Shown: positions 1-13,200, counted from the first letter of the stretch. The stretch: DNA of 22,779 nt from Ophiothrix spiculata (GCA_000969725.1 JXSR01S061068.1), one strand, 5' to 3'. The notes: generated from the sequence alone by a model not told the origin. Made by a program: numbers and translations.

Positions 1-2624
1 TTGTTTTTCCTTATATGTCAAGTATTTGTTTTTTTGACAAAAAACGCGAAGCAGATCTCGAAGGCCTTGCAACCAAACAAAGACTGACCTTCAAACTGAA
101 TCTATGCTTTCAATGTTTCATTCACATTTTGAAAAAGTAAGAGAGACATGGCCTAGTAGAAAATATGACAAATTGGAGCAAGCATTTGTGAACTTGGACG
201 GGGATTAGTAGGGTGTTTTTAAAAAAATGTAGAGTGCACTTGCTTCTTATCACATATTCAGGAGGAGTTAATGAGCAGTGAATTTTTTCACCAATTTTGC
301 TTCTCACTGGCAACTTGCCTACAACAAGAGTGTGGCTAGTGTATGGCCTGACTAAGTAACACCAGCATGACTAGAGCTTGCTAGAAATAAATCTTTCACA
401 AGAAACTTGCATTTGTCCAGGGCTCATTTGACCCCATAGATCTATATTAGCCAAGCTTGTGGTGATCATCATATAAGATCAACCCAATAATCGGTAAATA
501 TTACATAACAGGTAAATCATCAGCATGAATTTGGGCGATTTGACGTTGACAATCAGTCCGAGTCCACCAGAGTTGACCTGCAATCAGTGTTCAAAATACA
601 AAATTATAACCACATGTGCATGTACCTTCAAAAAGTTACCTGCAAAAAATATTTTCTTCATGCACATAATTAATTCATCAAAACAAATGATAAGAACATG
701 ATTTTAGATGTCGGTGGTTCAACCAACACATGTGAGCTTTCCGCTGCCGCAGATTCTGCCGGAGAATTCAGTAGCAACATCTGCAATATCTACTTTTTCA
801 GTGTGGAGAAAATGCCAAACACTTCTTCATAAATGATAGTAGTGTAGTCTTTCCCTTTGGTTTCATTGGCATATTTTGTGCGTTTGTTTTTGTTTTGATG
901 GATCGGTGGTCAAAAGCCAAAGATGGATTTGTTTTTGTGAATAAAAATGTCAATCTAAATATAGCATATTTTAATCTCATATGAATGTTAACATTACAAG
1001 CAGCAGGTCGTAATAAATATTAGTGCGTATCAAACACAAGGACGACTGTACAAGTAAATGCACCTAGTATGAGACATGAGCAATTGCGAGACCCCTCTAG
1101 GGCAGTAATGAATGACATGATGTCACACCCGGTCAAAAGGAAATTCCAAGGTAAACAAACACACGGCGTAGCAAGTAATTTAATGCAGTTTTGATCGTAC
1201 GTTCCTTTTAGAATTGAAAAGTTAACATAGATTATAATATTTATGTTCAGATGTAATAAATAGGGCATATCTATTTTATGACCAAAAATGTACATGCACG
1301 GGTGCAGGTTCAAGTAGTATACTTACATTCACACCTCAAAAGTTACCTGCATTTGTGCATGCGCGCACATGGTATTTCGAACACTGTCTACAATTTAGTT
1401 GATTTCTATGCAACCCTCGCCTAAGTACAGTGTATAAAAAGACACTGTTGCTTTTGGTTGGTCAGTTACTCAGAATTTGCTCATATGCACACCCTTTGTT
1501 TCAACCGTTTGTATATTGTTTAAGTGATATAGAACATCAAAAACAAGTACTTTATGGACTTTACAAGGACCAACTTTGATTTGTGCTTACAGAGCATTTT
1601 CAGACTTTAACATGAAACCTAATTTATTTAAAGTTGCCAAACCATTTCAGTTCAGCCATATATGAAGCCAGGTTTTTTTTTTCACATTTTAAGGTAAAAC
1701 TTACTACTTTTTATCCTCCCCCTCTTTCCATCTCTTTCTTATAATCCGCCATTTTCAAGATCACTCTATTTCAAGACATCAAAGCTTAAAAGTTTGGACA
1801 TTTCATTACGATTGTCAAAATTTACATAACTATGACGGCAGGTCTCCATCATTGTGGCCATTATTGCTTGCTTATCTAATAGGTATCAATAAGCTTAAGC
1901 TTACTTGAACACCTAAATATTTAAAATACTTAAAAATCATGCACCTTACACAAAAAAATGTCATCTTAGATTCACTGATTTTCTAATAGGGGTGTTGTAC
2001 TATCAAATTAATGATGTTTAGAAATCAACAACTTACAAGTCGACAATGTCATGTCAGAAAAAATCAGATTTTGCAAAAAGTGAGCCAAGAAATCAATTGT
2101 AAAGAAAAAATATCATTATTTATCATACATTTGTTGAAACTTTTGTCTGACAAAATTTGTTTCCAAAGGTATGTCTTTGATGATGCGAAACCAGAAAGTA
2201 AATATGCTTTATTGCATCACATTTTTATGTCATACACTTGTGAAACTGGGTTTCAAATGACATATAACATGTTGCATTTTGAGATGTGATACAGCTTGTG
2301 TCGAACACTGCGCATAAGCAATGCATGTATATAAGCATTTAATTTCATACTACTAATTATGCAAAAGAGTTAACGGGAGCCTACTGCAGCTTGACAAGTT
2401 TGAATGGTGATGACGTTGTCATAGCAACACACAACAAAAAGACTCTGAAAGCAGCTCTACTAATAATGATATCAGCAAAAGCCTGCCATCTATAAGATAT
2501 TTGGGGTTTCATACATAAGGAGGGTGCTATTTCAATACAAGTCAAGAACATCACATGGATGAATAGAAAAGGAGACCAAAGGGTCATTTATTCTATTTTA
2601 AAAGGTTTCTAAGGTAAAATTGTC
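1..2624. other. Non-coding stretch, probably PRPF19 intron 8
   Basis: AT-rich DNA with only short ORFs lacking protein-like character. I searched the minus strand by eye for the remaining PRPF19 WD40 repeats and found none. No tRNA or other RNA gene is recognised. It is most simply the continuation of the intron that opens at 4009, or gene-flanking repeat. Confidence 0.5.
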
Positions 2625-2955
2625 CGGGGGGGGGGAGTGCCACTCAAGTATAGTGCTGCAGGCATAGCGTGACCAAGAAAAAGGTGAATTAGGTTGTTTT
2701 TGAGGACAAAAGGGTGTATCAGGTGACACCGTTTAGGGTATCAAAAGCAGCCATTTTAGCTCATTTTCAAGAAATAGGGTACTTTTTCAAACTATCGTGT
2801 TAAAACGGTAATGGTAAATTCCCAATTTTGGGTGTGAATTTTGGGGAAAAAGGGTATATTTTGGCATCAGAAACAATCATCCTTTAGGGGGTGTTTTGAA
2901 AAACTGTGGTCATGCTAGGCCTGCAATGTTTTTTATACTTGAGTGGCCCCCTGGG
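2625..2955. mobile_element. MITE-like element with ~45-bp imperfect terminal inverted repeats
   Basis: The left end reads G-run, then GCCACTCAAGTATA, then TGCAGGCATAGCGTGACCA. The reverse complement of the right end (2907-2955) reads CCAGGGGGCCACTCAAGTATA, spacer, then TGCAGGCCTAGCATGACCA. The interior carries TTGTTTTTGAGGACAAAAGG, which recurs with one change at about 18804-18825. No ORF, so non-autonomous; superfamily not recognised. Confidence 0.75.
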
Positions 2956-3764
2956 TAAAATTAACAGATAAATGCTAAAACATTGAGTCTTACTTTGCAA
3001 CTTTGCTATCACAATCACTGGCCTTCAACAGGTATCTGATCTTCGGTAGTAGACCAGCTGCCTGTTGACTGCCAGCGCTACTTATCACAACCCTGCAGTA
3101 TCGAACTTATTTCCAATTCTACAAGGTTGCACCCAGTATTATGTAATTTGTGTGTGATACAAGTAAACAACCTTCTGATCTCAATGGGACAAGTAACATT
3201 ACAGAAGTTTCCAAGTTGTTCATGTATTGACAGGTCCAGCACTTTTGCCGGCTCTAGTCTGTTCACAATTCTTTCCAAATGTACTGATGCAAGTTGCTTG
3301 GAGTCCATAGATTGAGACAGAAAAAAAATATGATGGAGCACCATGACCATTAGGCCTACATTACATTAGTAATGTTAAATCAAAATCAACTCTCAGTTGT
3401 GCTTCAAGACCTTTCTAGCTGAAGGAACCTTGTAGTCACCTGCTCCGCAGTTGACAGATGATGGTGATGAATCATCATCACAAGTTGTTTCTGCACTTGT
3501 GTCATTTTAAGGAAAAATTTCATTGTTTGTAGTATCATAGTTTTATTTCAAAATTCTTATTTTTTTTAATTTGAGAGCTAGGGTGAAGTTCACAGACTGT
3601 TTATAATTACTCTACCACTGATAAAAAACTAAATATTACTAAAAATGCAGACATGACTCTGTTGCATTTATCAATACAAACAAGAGGTAACAAAGGAATG
3701 GTTAATCTGGATATGAAAATACAGATTCCCAACTGCACAAACATGGTGTAATCCATGAACCAAC
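2956..3764. other. Mostly unassigned DNA with one weak candidate coding stretch
   Basis: On the minus strand 3078-3314 is open and encodes a Leu-rich peptide starting MDSKQLASVHLERIV, with KVLDLS and later NLVELEIS, reminiscent of leucine-rich-repeat phrasing. It stops at ...ILQGCDK. No acceptor sits just upstream and no family is recognised; it may be a gene fragment or chance. The rest of the stretch shows nothing. Confidence 0.25.
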
Positions 3765-3987
3765 TACTGTAAACAGTATTATTTTCGCGAGGGTTATATT
3801 AAAATTTGCGCGAATTTGTGCGAATATTACATTTTTCGCAAATATTACACCCGGCGAAAACATTAATTTTATGTGCAGTTCTATGTAATGACGCTTTAAA
3901 ACGCTAATTTAACACACGCGTAAAGGCATTGATCGTCTGGTTTTGCAAAAAATTCTGCTTTTTGCAAAATATTCCTGTTTACAGTAA
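3765..3987. mobile_element. Short MITE with TACTGTAAACAG ends
   Basis: The left end TACTGTAAACAGTATTATTT is mirrored by the right end, whose reverse complement reads TTACTGTAAACAGGAATATT. The interior is TTCGCG/GCGAA-rich. The element ends 17 bp from the donor of PRPF19 exon 8 (4004-4009). Ends of this type are, as I recall, common in marine invertebrate genomes. Confidence 0.7.
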
Positions 3988-4009
3988 CTCTGAGAACCAT
4001 TCCACTTAC

Positions 4010-4235
4010 CGTGACCAATAGAATCATCCGACACCTTAGTAAGTACGCGTCCCGTAGCAATATCCGAAAATGCCCAGTGACGATCCTCCGAACAGCTGAG
4101 CAGATAATCTCCAGTTGCGTGCAAGCTTAATCCAGTAACAGGCGCTTGATGAGCGCGGATAACTTGGGAACAAGATGAGTTAGGAACGATCCAGATCCGT
4201 ATGGTGGTGTCCGGTGAAGAGGTGAACACAACGTC
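4010..4235 (-). CDS. PRPF19: PRPF19 exon 8: WD40 repeats 2-3, last exon in the window
   Basis: This 226-nt exon encodes [15 protein letters not shown], then a WD repeat with [31 protein letters not shown] and [10 protein letters not shown]. The residues [14 protein letters not shown] are diagnostic for Prp19. The acceptor is TTTCACAG and the donor GTAAGT (4009-4004), with one base carried over in phase 1. Small inverted-repeat elements lie on both sides (3765-3987 and 4293-4421). Confidence 0.97.
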
Positions 4236-7200
4236 CTGTGAAATGCATGGGAAAAATACATCAGTCGGTGACACATCAAAGAATAGCATTCTGGGCCCAT
4301 ATACATGAAAAACTGCTAACTCCAGTTGGCTGCTAAGTCTTTGTCTACCTGTCAAATTTTGACAGGTATACAATGGGTTAGCTGCCAACTAGAGTTAGCG
4401 GTGTTTCATGAATATGGTCCCTGGTGTCTGATTAAACAAAAGAAGCTTTTTTAAGTTACTCCCTGCAAGGTAATTTTAACCAAAGGCACCGCAAAGGCAA
4501 TTACAGTCGATGCCCCAAGTTGCCCCTAAAAATACTAGAAAACCGAAGGCAGTTACTGCCATGCCCATTTGACTTATTGCCGCGAGTTCCCTTTCCCCTC
4601 CAATCCCATGCCATATGTTCACAAAATGCATGCTAACATGATTTTGTAATAAATGAATACATTGGTGTAATTGGAAAAATATTGGAATAAAATCACAAAA
4701 ATTGTGATTTCTTGATAAATTCTTGATTTTCAAATCAAAATACCAGACAAATTAAAGAAAACAAGTACGCAATCCTGGCTCTTACACAGTCATACAAGGA
4801 AAAAATGCATTGATGCCCTTTCCATTATGACAAATTGCTGTGTGCCCTTTTACAATTTGCTAGATTGCTGTGATGCCCTTACAAATTCTTGAAAACCGAA
4901 GGTAATTTAGACTTGCCCCTTTCAAAACTGCCACCCCCCTCCACTGTGGCCTTTTTTACCCTGACCCTCTGGAGGGAAGGATTTCCTTTGGAGTGAATAA
5001 TTTAGCAAACAATATTTGACTTTGCAAATTATTTATCATTATAACTTTAATATATTGTCAATAGACATGCTCTACAACTATATCTGAAGTACAAATATCA
5101 TAAGAGGAAAATTTACTAGCGCTCCATAGAGTCCTTATGATAACATTTATTTCAGTTACTGTGACTAAGCATATCAAATACAACAACCCTAATCAATAGA
5201 ATGTGACAAATTTCAGTAAAAAGGTGAGGTCTAATCCAAAACTAATTTGCTAGTTGTTAAGGAGCCTATCATCATTTTCTTAACATTTAGACCAAACTTC
5301 ACTGAAATGTGTACACTGTCGCTACTTAGTATTTCTGCAAGCTTAAAAACGTTCAAAAACCTCATTTTTTATCAAACAACCTAGAAACATCAAAAATTCA
5401 TGTTTGCATCTATTCAATTTGAATAAATAATCTGTGTTTCTTTTATATTCCATTACCATGAAAATGGCTGGGTAACCACTTATGCCTAAGTGATCCCCTG
5501 GGGGCCACAAATATTGTCCTAGGCAGTTTTGAAAGTTGAATTCCATGAATTTGAAAAATGTCACCATTTTGATGCTTTGCTTAACCTAATTTGATAAATG
5601 TGCTTCAGGCTATCATTGAAAACTCTAAAAGCCTACTTACTTTACGCCGAGCCCCTGCCCCTTAAGAGCTTGGGGTCCAGGGGGCAGAGCCCCCCCCCCC
5701 CAAGATCCTGAATTTTAAGGTTTTTATGAGCCAGTTTTTAACAAAATACTAAGCTTTGTCTCACAATAGAAGGATACACTTTTGTATTATCTGCTTGCTA
5801 AATGAACTTCCTAAATTTATTTTCCTGTAGTACTACTAGTTTTGCCTTTGTCTGCATGTTTGTTTGAAGTGCCTGATATGTAGACTTCTTTGCTTTATTC
5901 AGAACATCAATTAAAATATGTTATCGAAGAGCAAATGTGGTCACTTCATCCTCATGCAACACTAATAATATCCTGCTTGCAAAATATGCAGAATGCATAC
6001 TTATCACCTTAGGTTGATTTCATCATGCATGGAAAACTTTGCAAACTTTCAGATGAGATCAGATACAATATTAAGATTTCTTAGCTTTATTTTTGACACG
6101 AAATATAATTTTTTTTCACTTTCTCAAAAATGCAAAAACTGTACCACTGGGATTTTTGCTAACTAAAAATGTACAAATCGTAACAAATACAATAAAATCA
6201 TACTTGTTGGCAAGCCTGCACTTGTCATAGTAACAAGTTTCAATTTATGCCACATAGTAGCAACAATACTATACTCTATCAATCTTGAAGTATGCAACAA
6301 GCAGCCGATTAACGCACATAAAGCAATATGACCATATGGGAGAAGTAAATTAGTCTGCATTTCTCGAATCACAACAACATACCAAATCTTGCTGAATATT
6401 CAAATGAACTTATAATCAATGTTTGTCTATGTGTTAACAACAATATTAGCCCAAAATAAATACCAAAATCATGAAGAATTGAGGACCCTAGAACTAAAAG
6501 GGGTTTAGTCACAAAATCTTGAAAATTGAGTTGTGTCAATTTTCTGCTACAGAATTCTCATTTCTACATTCTGTAAAAGTTCTGTAGTAAATTGATGATC
6601 AGAACATGCGTAAAAGTCACTGCGAAATACAGCAATGCCACTCAAGACTACACAAATGATTTCATGTTTGTGCCGTTTTCTCGGTTTGTACTCAATGTGA
6701 CTTAACCCCCTTCTAGTTCTAGGGTCCTCAATTCATGTAAGAAAATATTAATATGCAGTGATTTGGTCAATCATTACTAGTCTCTTACACAATACAAGAC
6801 CACCAGTTCACAATGTTGTAGAATACAAAGGATTTGCTATAGAACTTGTAATAGAGTCTGATTGATTGTTGCATACTTCAAGGTTTATACAGTATAGACA
6901 ACAGTGAAAACCAGAACAAAAGGTGAGAAGCCGACTGCAAGTTGACAAAATATCCACAATAAATGTGAAATAAGGATTAGTTGAGATAGTTTTAAGTAGA
7001 TTAGAAGTGCTGGACAGATACAGATGAACCAAGTTTTCATGGGAGTCTATTAATTATACAAGTCACCTCCTACGGAATTAACCACTTACCTCCGTTGGAT
7101 GATAAATGACATTGTTGACCTTTTTGGTATGACCTTTCAAGATGGCTGTCACTTGTTCTGTATCCTTGTTAAATACAACTGCATTCTTATCAGCACCACC

Positions 7201-10200
7201 TGTACAAAAACAAATACAATTTACAGTCTTAAACATCTGCTTTCAAGTCACATAAAACTTTTTTTTCCTACTTTATGTTCCATGCACACAGAATTAACAT
7301 ATTTCTGTATTGATAATTGCTACAGTATATGTGACCCGTCATATCGAAAGGTACCTTAATACCGGCATAGTAAATTACGAGATACAGGCCATTGAAGCTG
7401 AGCATAGTCAAAAATCACGTCCAAGGTCGAATTTCTAATTTCATCAGAAACGTTATCTTTGAAGTGTATTCTATCATATTAATCAGGTTCCAACATCCAA
7501 AACATATGACAACTGTTTTAAAAACCGAGATAAAAATCCTTTCTCCATTCACGTTTAACCAGTACAGAAACTTTAAACTTGATTTTCTCAGAACTTTAGT
7601 TTTCGGAATCAGACCGATACCTTTTACCAATTTGGATGTAACTTTGTAATTAAACATCCAATAACCAAAAGCAAGGTGTCATTTTAAAGCTTAAAATATA
7701 ACCTTTCAGATGAGACCAAAAAATCAATTTTAATTTTGCCGACCTTAAGGTACCTTTCGATATGACGGGTCACATATCATAAACATTTGAATTTAACATA
7801 TTTATAACCATTCCAATCTAACCAAAGGATACTTTCAAAACAGATTACCTTATATTAGTGCTGTTATCGATTGTCAGAAGTACTGATTATCGATCGACAT
7901 GTCGATACATGAAATGGTAGTATCGATACTAAACGACATCCGATGTGCACTTTCAATGCAAGCAAAGCTTTCTCTGCGACGATCGAGACACATTTTCAAA
8001 GCTCGGTTCAATAATAATATGACGACCGCATCGTCAAAAGTACGTTTCAAATGAGGTGACTCAATCGTTTCCCCATGTCTTTTAAACATAAAGACAAATT
8101 GCGAATTTGTTGATGTGCATAACATACGGTACCAATTTTTATTTTTGTACTATGCATGATACATGTAGTTTTCCCTGTTAAGCAGTGGTTACTGGTAACT
8201 CACGCCCGTATATCAAAGTGTGTGATTATCGATAATGTTGTTGACATGTAGGATGTTTGTCTCTCGACATATCGATACTCAAAAAGCCTATAGATAACAG
8301 CACCTTATATAACTAGTAAGAAATTTTGGCAGTGGAAGCTACAGAAAAGAAAACTCTTTGGAACATAATATAACCTAACAAATCAAATATTCTGGGTAGC
8401 GGAACCCCTAAGAATCCCAAGTAAAATATATACTATAAACCCTGCCGAACCCTAATGACAATATCCTCGTTAATATGACTTACAAATATTTTAAGAAATT
8501 CTCTATTTTGGACAGTGTTGAAATCAGATATGCTCTTCACATCAAACAACCCTTTCAAGAAGTAAATCCTAAGATCCTTTAAATTACAGAGCATTTTTTA
8601 AAAGTTGTGAACAAAATCTTGCACCTAACATATGTTAAAGAGTATACATCTATTTATGAAGCATAACCCTAATTCCCAAATGTTTAAAAACTAAAATTCC
8701 AAGTCCCAATATGTCATACAAAGATTTCCCATTTCCCCTGGGATTCGAACCCACGCCCTCTTCCATCCCGATCCAATGTTCAGCTACGGCAAGACACTGA
8801 GTATGACCTGCCTCAGCAGCATTTTCATGCCCATATATATCTCCCATCTATCACGTATTTGGGCTTGTACATGTTTCTTTGAATTTAGCATGTTGGATTA
8901 TGTTAGATAGCAGCAAGTTGGGGTTAATCGCACACAATGACAAAGAATATCTACAGACTAAAGTGTCTGCCAAAATTGATCACGTGACCCAAAATTGTAG
9001 AGTACAGATCGCATTCGTAAACAATTGGCCCTGCACTCTGGATGATTATTTACATCGTCCAAAGAATTGTGTTGCCAACTTTAAATCTTACCAGTGAGTA
9101 CTTTGGATGTATCAGCAGCCTGGAGATCAAGGGCAAGAAGTCCTGGTACACTAGCACTATGCAAGCCCTGTTACAGATATACATAAAAATAATAATGAGA
9201 AAAAACAAACATTTATCTATTACCATATTATCAGGAGCAATAATGTTATTTATTACAGAACCAATAGGACCACTGCCTGTTTACTTGAAATCAACGTATT
9301 GAGAACCCTGCACAATTTCACTGGACCACACAAGCTCTCAAATTAGGATAAGGATAAAATAACAATTCTCAATAAAAATTTGAGTACTTTAATACAGAAA
9401 AACAAGGTAGATACAAAATAAATTATAGGCTAGCAATTTCTCTCAACTTACAGGATGTGATGCTTGAGGCCTGTATGCCCGGATGTCGTCAGATGGAACC
9501 AAGTCTTCAGGGATCTTCTTACCACGCTTCTTTCGCTCTGCTGTCAACAAGTTGGCCTTCTCTTGCAACTGTCAAAGATAACAACAACCATGCATACCAA
9601 TCTGTTGTAAATAGTTGAATTTACAATTGGTAGATTTTAACAGTTATTTGCACAAAAGTAGGTTGCCCCTAACCTCTGTGTTGTGTAGGCAATGGGTAGC
9701 CTATCATTTGTACACACATTAGAGGTATAGGGGCAACCTACTTTTGTGTGAATCTGTTGGCAAGGGGTAGCCTTCAGATAGGCTCTTTTCAGAGCCACCA
9801 CAAGCTCAAAGAGGTGATCTGCTTTTAACACTGTTGGCAAGGGGCAGCCTTCAGTGAATGGCTCATGCCAGTCATCAGTGAGAAGTGACGGCCCACATGT
9901 CTTTATAATAATATTTGTCTTGAAGAAGTCAGAATGCTTGACAGTTCAAAACTTGTCCGACAGCGAACCCGTTAAAATCTACCAATTGTTATGAATTCCC
10001 GTCGTAAAAGCCTATCTCAAAGTTGAATTTACATTGTATAAAATAAACTTTTGCATTAAACATTTGTGTCCTGTCATATCTAAAGGTACCTTAAGGTCGG
10101 CATAGTAAATTACGAAATACCGGCCTTGAAGCTGAGCATAATCAAAAATCACGTCCAAGGTCAAATTTCTAATTTCATCAGAAACATTACCTTTGAAGTG

Positions 10201-13200
10201 TATTCTATCATATTAATCCGGTTCCAACATCCAAAACACTAGACAAATGTTTTAAAAACCGAGATAAAAATCCTTTCTCCATTCAAGTTTTACCAGTACT
10301 GAAACTTTAAACTCGATTTTCTCAGAACTATAGTTTTCCGATTCAGCCGATTCCTTTTACCAATTTGGATGTAACTTTGCAATCGAACATCCAATAATTA
10401 AAAGCAAGTTGTCATATTAAAGCTTAAAATACAATCTTTCAGATGACACCAAAAATCAATTTTCATTTTGGGACCCTTAAGGTACCTTCTAATATGATGG
10501 GTCACATTTGCACTCCAGTAATGTTATACAATGTATGATGTTAAGACTTAGCATAAATTAAAGGCATACATTTAAAAGGGCACCTTCTGCCATAGCTGCT
10601 GGCTGGCACAATTCTAGGGACAACCTGGGGTTTAAATTTTCCTTCTGAATGATATCGTCCCTCATACCAACAGGACCAGGTTCTGCTGCAACCATAGGTT
10701 CTGGTACACTGCCTGGTATAGCTCCACCAGTCGACATAGCTACAAGTATGCTGGTACAATGCCAGGAGCATCCTGGGGTTTAATATCGTCAGCTATATCA
10801 ACAGGGTCAGGTTTGCAGCAACCATAGGATCTGGGACTCTTGTCTGTATTGTGCCACCAGTCTGCATAGCAGCCGTGGCTGGTACAATGCCAGGAATGGC
10901 CTGGGGTTTAAGCTTACCTTCTGAATGATATCATCCGTCATACCAACAGGGCCAGGTTCTGCTGCAACCATAGGTTCTGGTACACTGCCTGGTATAGCTC
11001 CACCTGCCGGCAAAGCTGCTGCGGCTGGTACAATGCCAGGAGCAGCCTGGGGTTTCAAAGTAGCCAAAGCTACAAAAAAGATCAGGAGAAAAGATTTAAC
11101 AATTGGGATCTAACGTGATGGATTAGCTTCAAGCTTAAAGGAATTTCTTAAGTTTGCTTTAGACTGTAAAACTGATATAATTGTAGTTGATGCATGAAAT
11201 ACTTATTTTATTGAATATAGAATGAGGAGGGATCAAATCATGCTGTAAGTACTTTTGTTTTAGCTATTTTGGTTGGAAACATAGGCACTTTCTATTAGTG
11301 AACTGATTTTTAATACTACATAGTTTGCTTTGCTTTTGAGATATTTCTTTCAAATTGATTGAGTAATCTATTCAAGTCCATGTTAAATGCAACAGTCATT
11401 AAATTTTATTGGACCTAATCCTAGTGACAAGACCATTCAAGGGCACTGGGTCCAATCCTATTGAAAATATCACTCAAAATTAACAGAGCCTAACCCTTGC
11501 TACATACCTTCACGAGCAGCGGTTGCCTCCTTGGTAAGACGTGCAATGACACGACATGCCGCATCATGCTGATAGAGGGCGTGAGACAACTCCTGGCGAG
11601 CTGTTTGAAGTTGTTGTCTCAGAGTGAAACTATGGAGCATGCACGCATCCCATTCATCTTGTAGAAGCTTGAGGATCGCAGGGATACTGGTAGCTGTTGG
11701 CGGGCGTGGTTTCACCACTTGTGGAACTGTTGGGTGAAAATTACACATCGAAATTATTTATCATAGTCATCATCTTAATCAAACCATAATCTGCTTATCA
11801 GTGAGAGTAAAAAGTTGGACCAAGTGTACTTTAGGTCCCATCCAGAATTTTAGGGTTAGGGTTTAGGGTTAGTGTTAGGTTTAATTTAGGGTTAGAGTTA
11901 GGGTGTAGGGTTAGGGTTAGTTTTAGGGTTAGGGTATAGTTTTTGATGGGACCTAAAGTATACTTTTTCCAAAAAGTTAAATGCAAGCAAGTTAAGATAT
12001 TAAAACCTCAACATACACGACCAAAGTTTGTATGACAATTCCTTGGTAAGTGCAAACACAAGAGTGCCTGGGGTAAACTCACAAATCAGGTGATCACAAA
12101 TAATGAAATTATGTATACAATAGAGCCCTGAACTCTTGAATTTTTGTTTACGTTCCTCAAGAAATTGTGACACAGATTTACATATAAGTAAGTACTACTC
12201 GTATGAATAAACTAATAAAAAAATCACGCCACTCGTAAATCATACAGCCTAATGTCTTCGCTAGTATACTGATATACACAGCTGGGGAAAACAGTTTAAG
12301 ATTTTGTAAGATCACACAAAGCAATGTTTTGATATGAAATTATTTTACATTTTCTACAATATTAAATTGTGCACATGCCTTAATTATCTTATCTTATATA
12401 AATAAATTCATGTTTCTTGAGATATATGATCTTGATCATACATACAAATAAATAGGCATTTGAAGATGACTTACGTCTTAGGTCAAGGTCGTAGGAGTGA
12501 TATAAATTAGAGAATAAAAGATAATATTTATTGTTTTGCCTGTCATCTATCGTCCATTTTTTTGGATATTTGGGTTATTTAAAGCAGGAAAAAAATAGAC
12601 AAAAATTTGCCAAATAGACCTACTTGAAAGGTCCGCCCGCCCATAAAACAGGTTTTTTCCCATCACCTTACATACCTTTAATATCAATGAGTTGTTCTTC
12701 AGCCAGGGCTTCTCCATTGATGGGATCAACACCATTCTCAGCAATGTACTTTTCTATCAGTCGTTTCTCAAACACATGGTTAGAGACGGGAGACACCACT
12801 GGGTGTTCAGGTACCTCATGGGAGACTGCAAAATAAACAACAACTTATTATAGCCATTTTACAAGATAAATTTCACTTATTAGGCCTGACCTATATTAGT
12901 TATTTTTCTGTAATTTCGTGCTAGAGGGCTCACTTAACCATAACTCACTACAGGCCTCAAATCTGCCTGTATAAAAAATCTCTATTTTCAAGCATTCGAC
13001 CTGGGACCTCTACTAGCATCCAATCCAATATTCACCCATACCAAGCTACCTACAGGCGCTGCCTTGGTAGTGATTAGGTGACCACATACATCTCCCGGTT
13101 GTGACGTATTTGGACTATTTTCATCATTTTCTATATTAGATTTGTAGGATTCAGCGGAGTTGGGGTTATGGTTTCATGTTGTGCTACACATATATAGGCC

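Noticed and set aside
1-4009. Search for the remaining PRPF19 WD40 exons
   Set aside because: No peptide resembling the conserved later repeats (such as the FHPDG or KIWDLK phrases) was found on the minus strand, so they are taken to lie beyond the left edge.
5647-5702. C/G-rich patch with a C-run as a CpG promoter or quadruplex locus
   Set aside because: Only about 55 bp, in the middle of an intron, with few CpG; more likely a repeat fragment.
7392-7657. Overlapping ~80-codon ORFs on both strands
   Set aside because: They lie inside a MITE; the homologous copy at 10062-10509 does not keep the frame.
7874-8125. 83-codon minus-strand ORF inside the hAT-like element
   Set aside because: No transposase motif (no hAT dimerisation or BED-like pattern), and the element is too short to be autonomous.
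8741-8751. Perfect tRNA B box suggesting a tRNA gene
   Set aside because: No acceptor stem or anticodon arm can be paired around it, and two related copies exist, so a SINE explains it better.
10807-11067. Minus-strand ORF reading from exon 4 through its donor
   Set aside because: The PRPF19 exon 4 reading frame is shadowed here; past residue 180 it becomes intron and decayed copy sequence. Reported only as a possible retention product.
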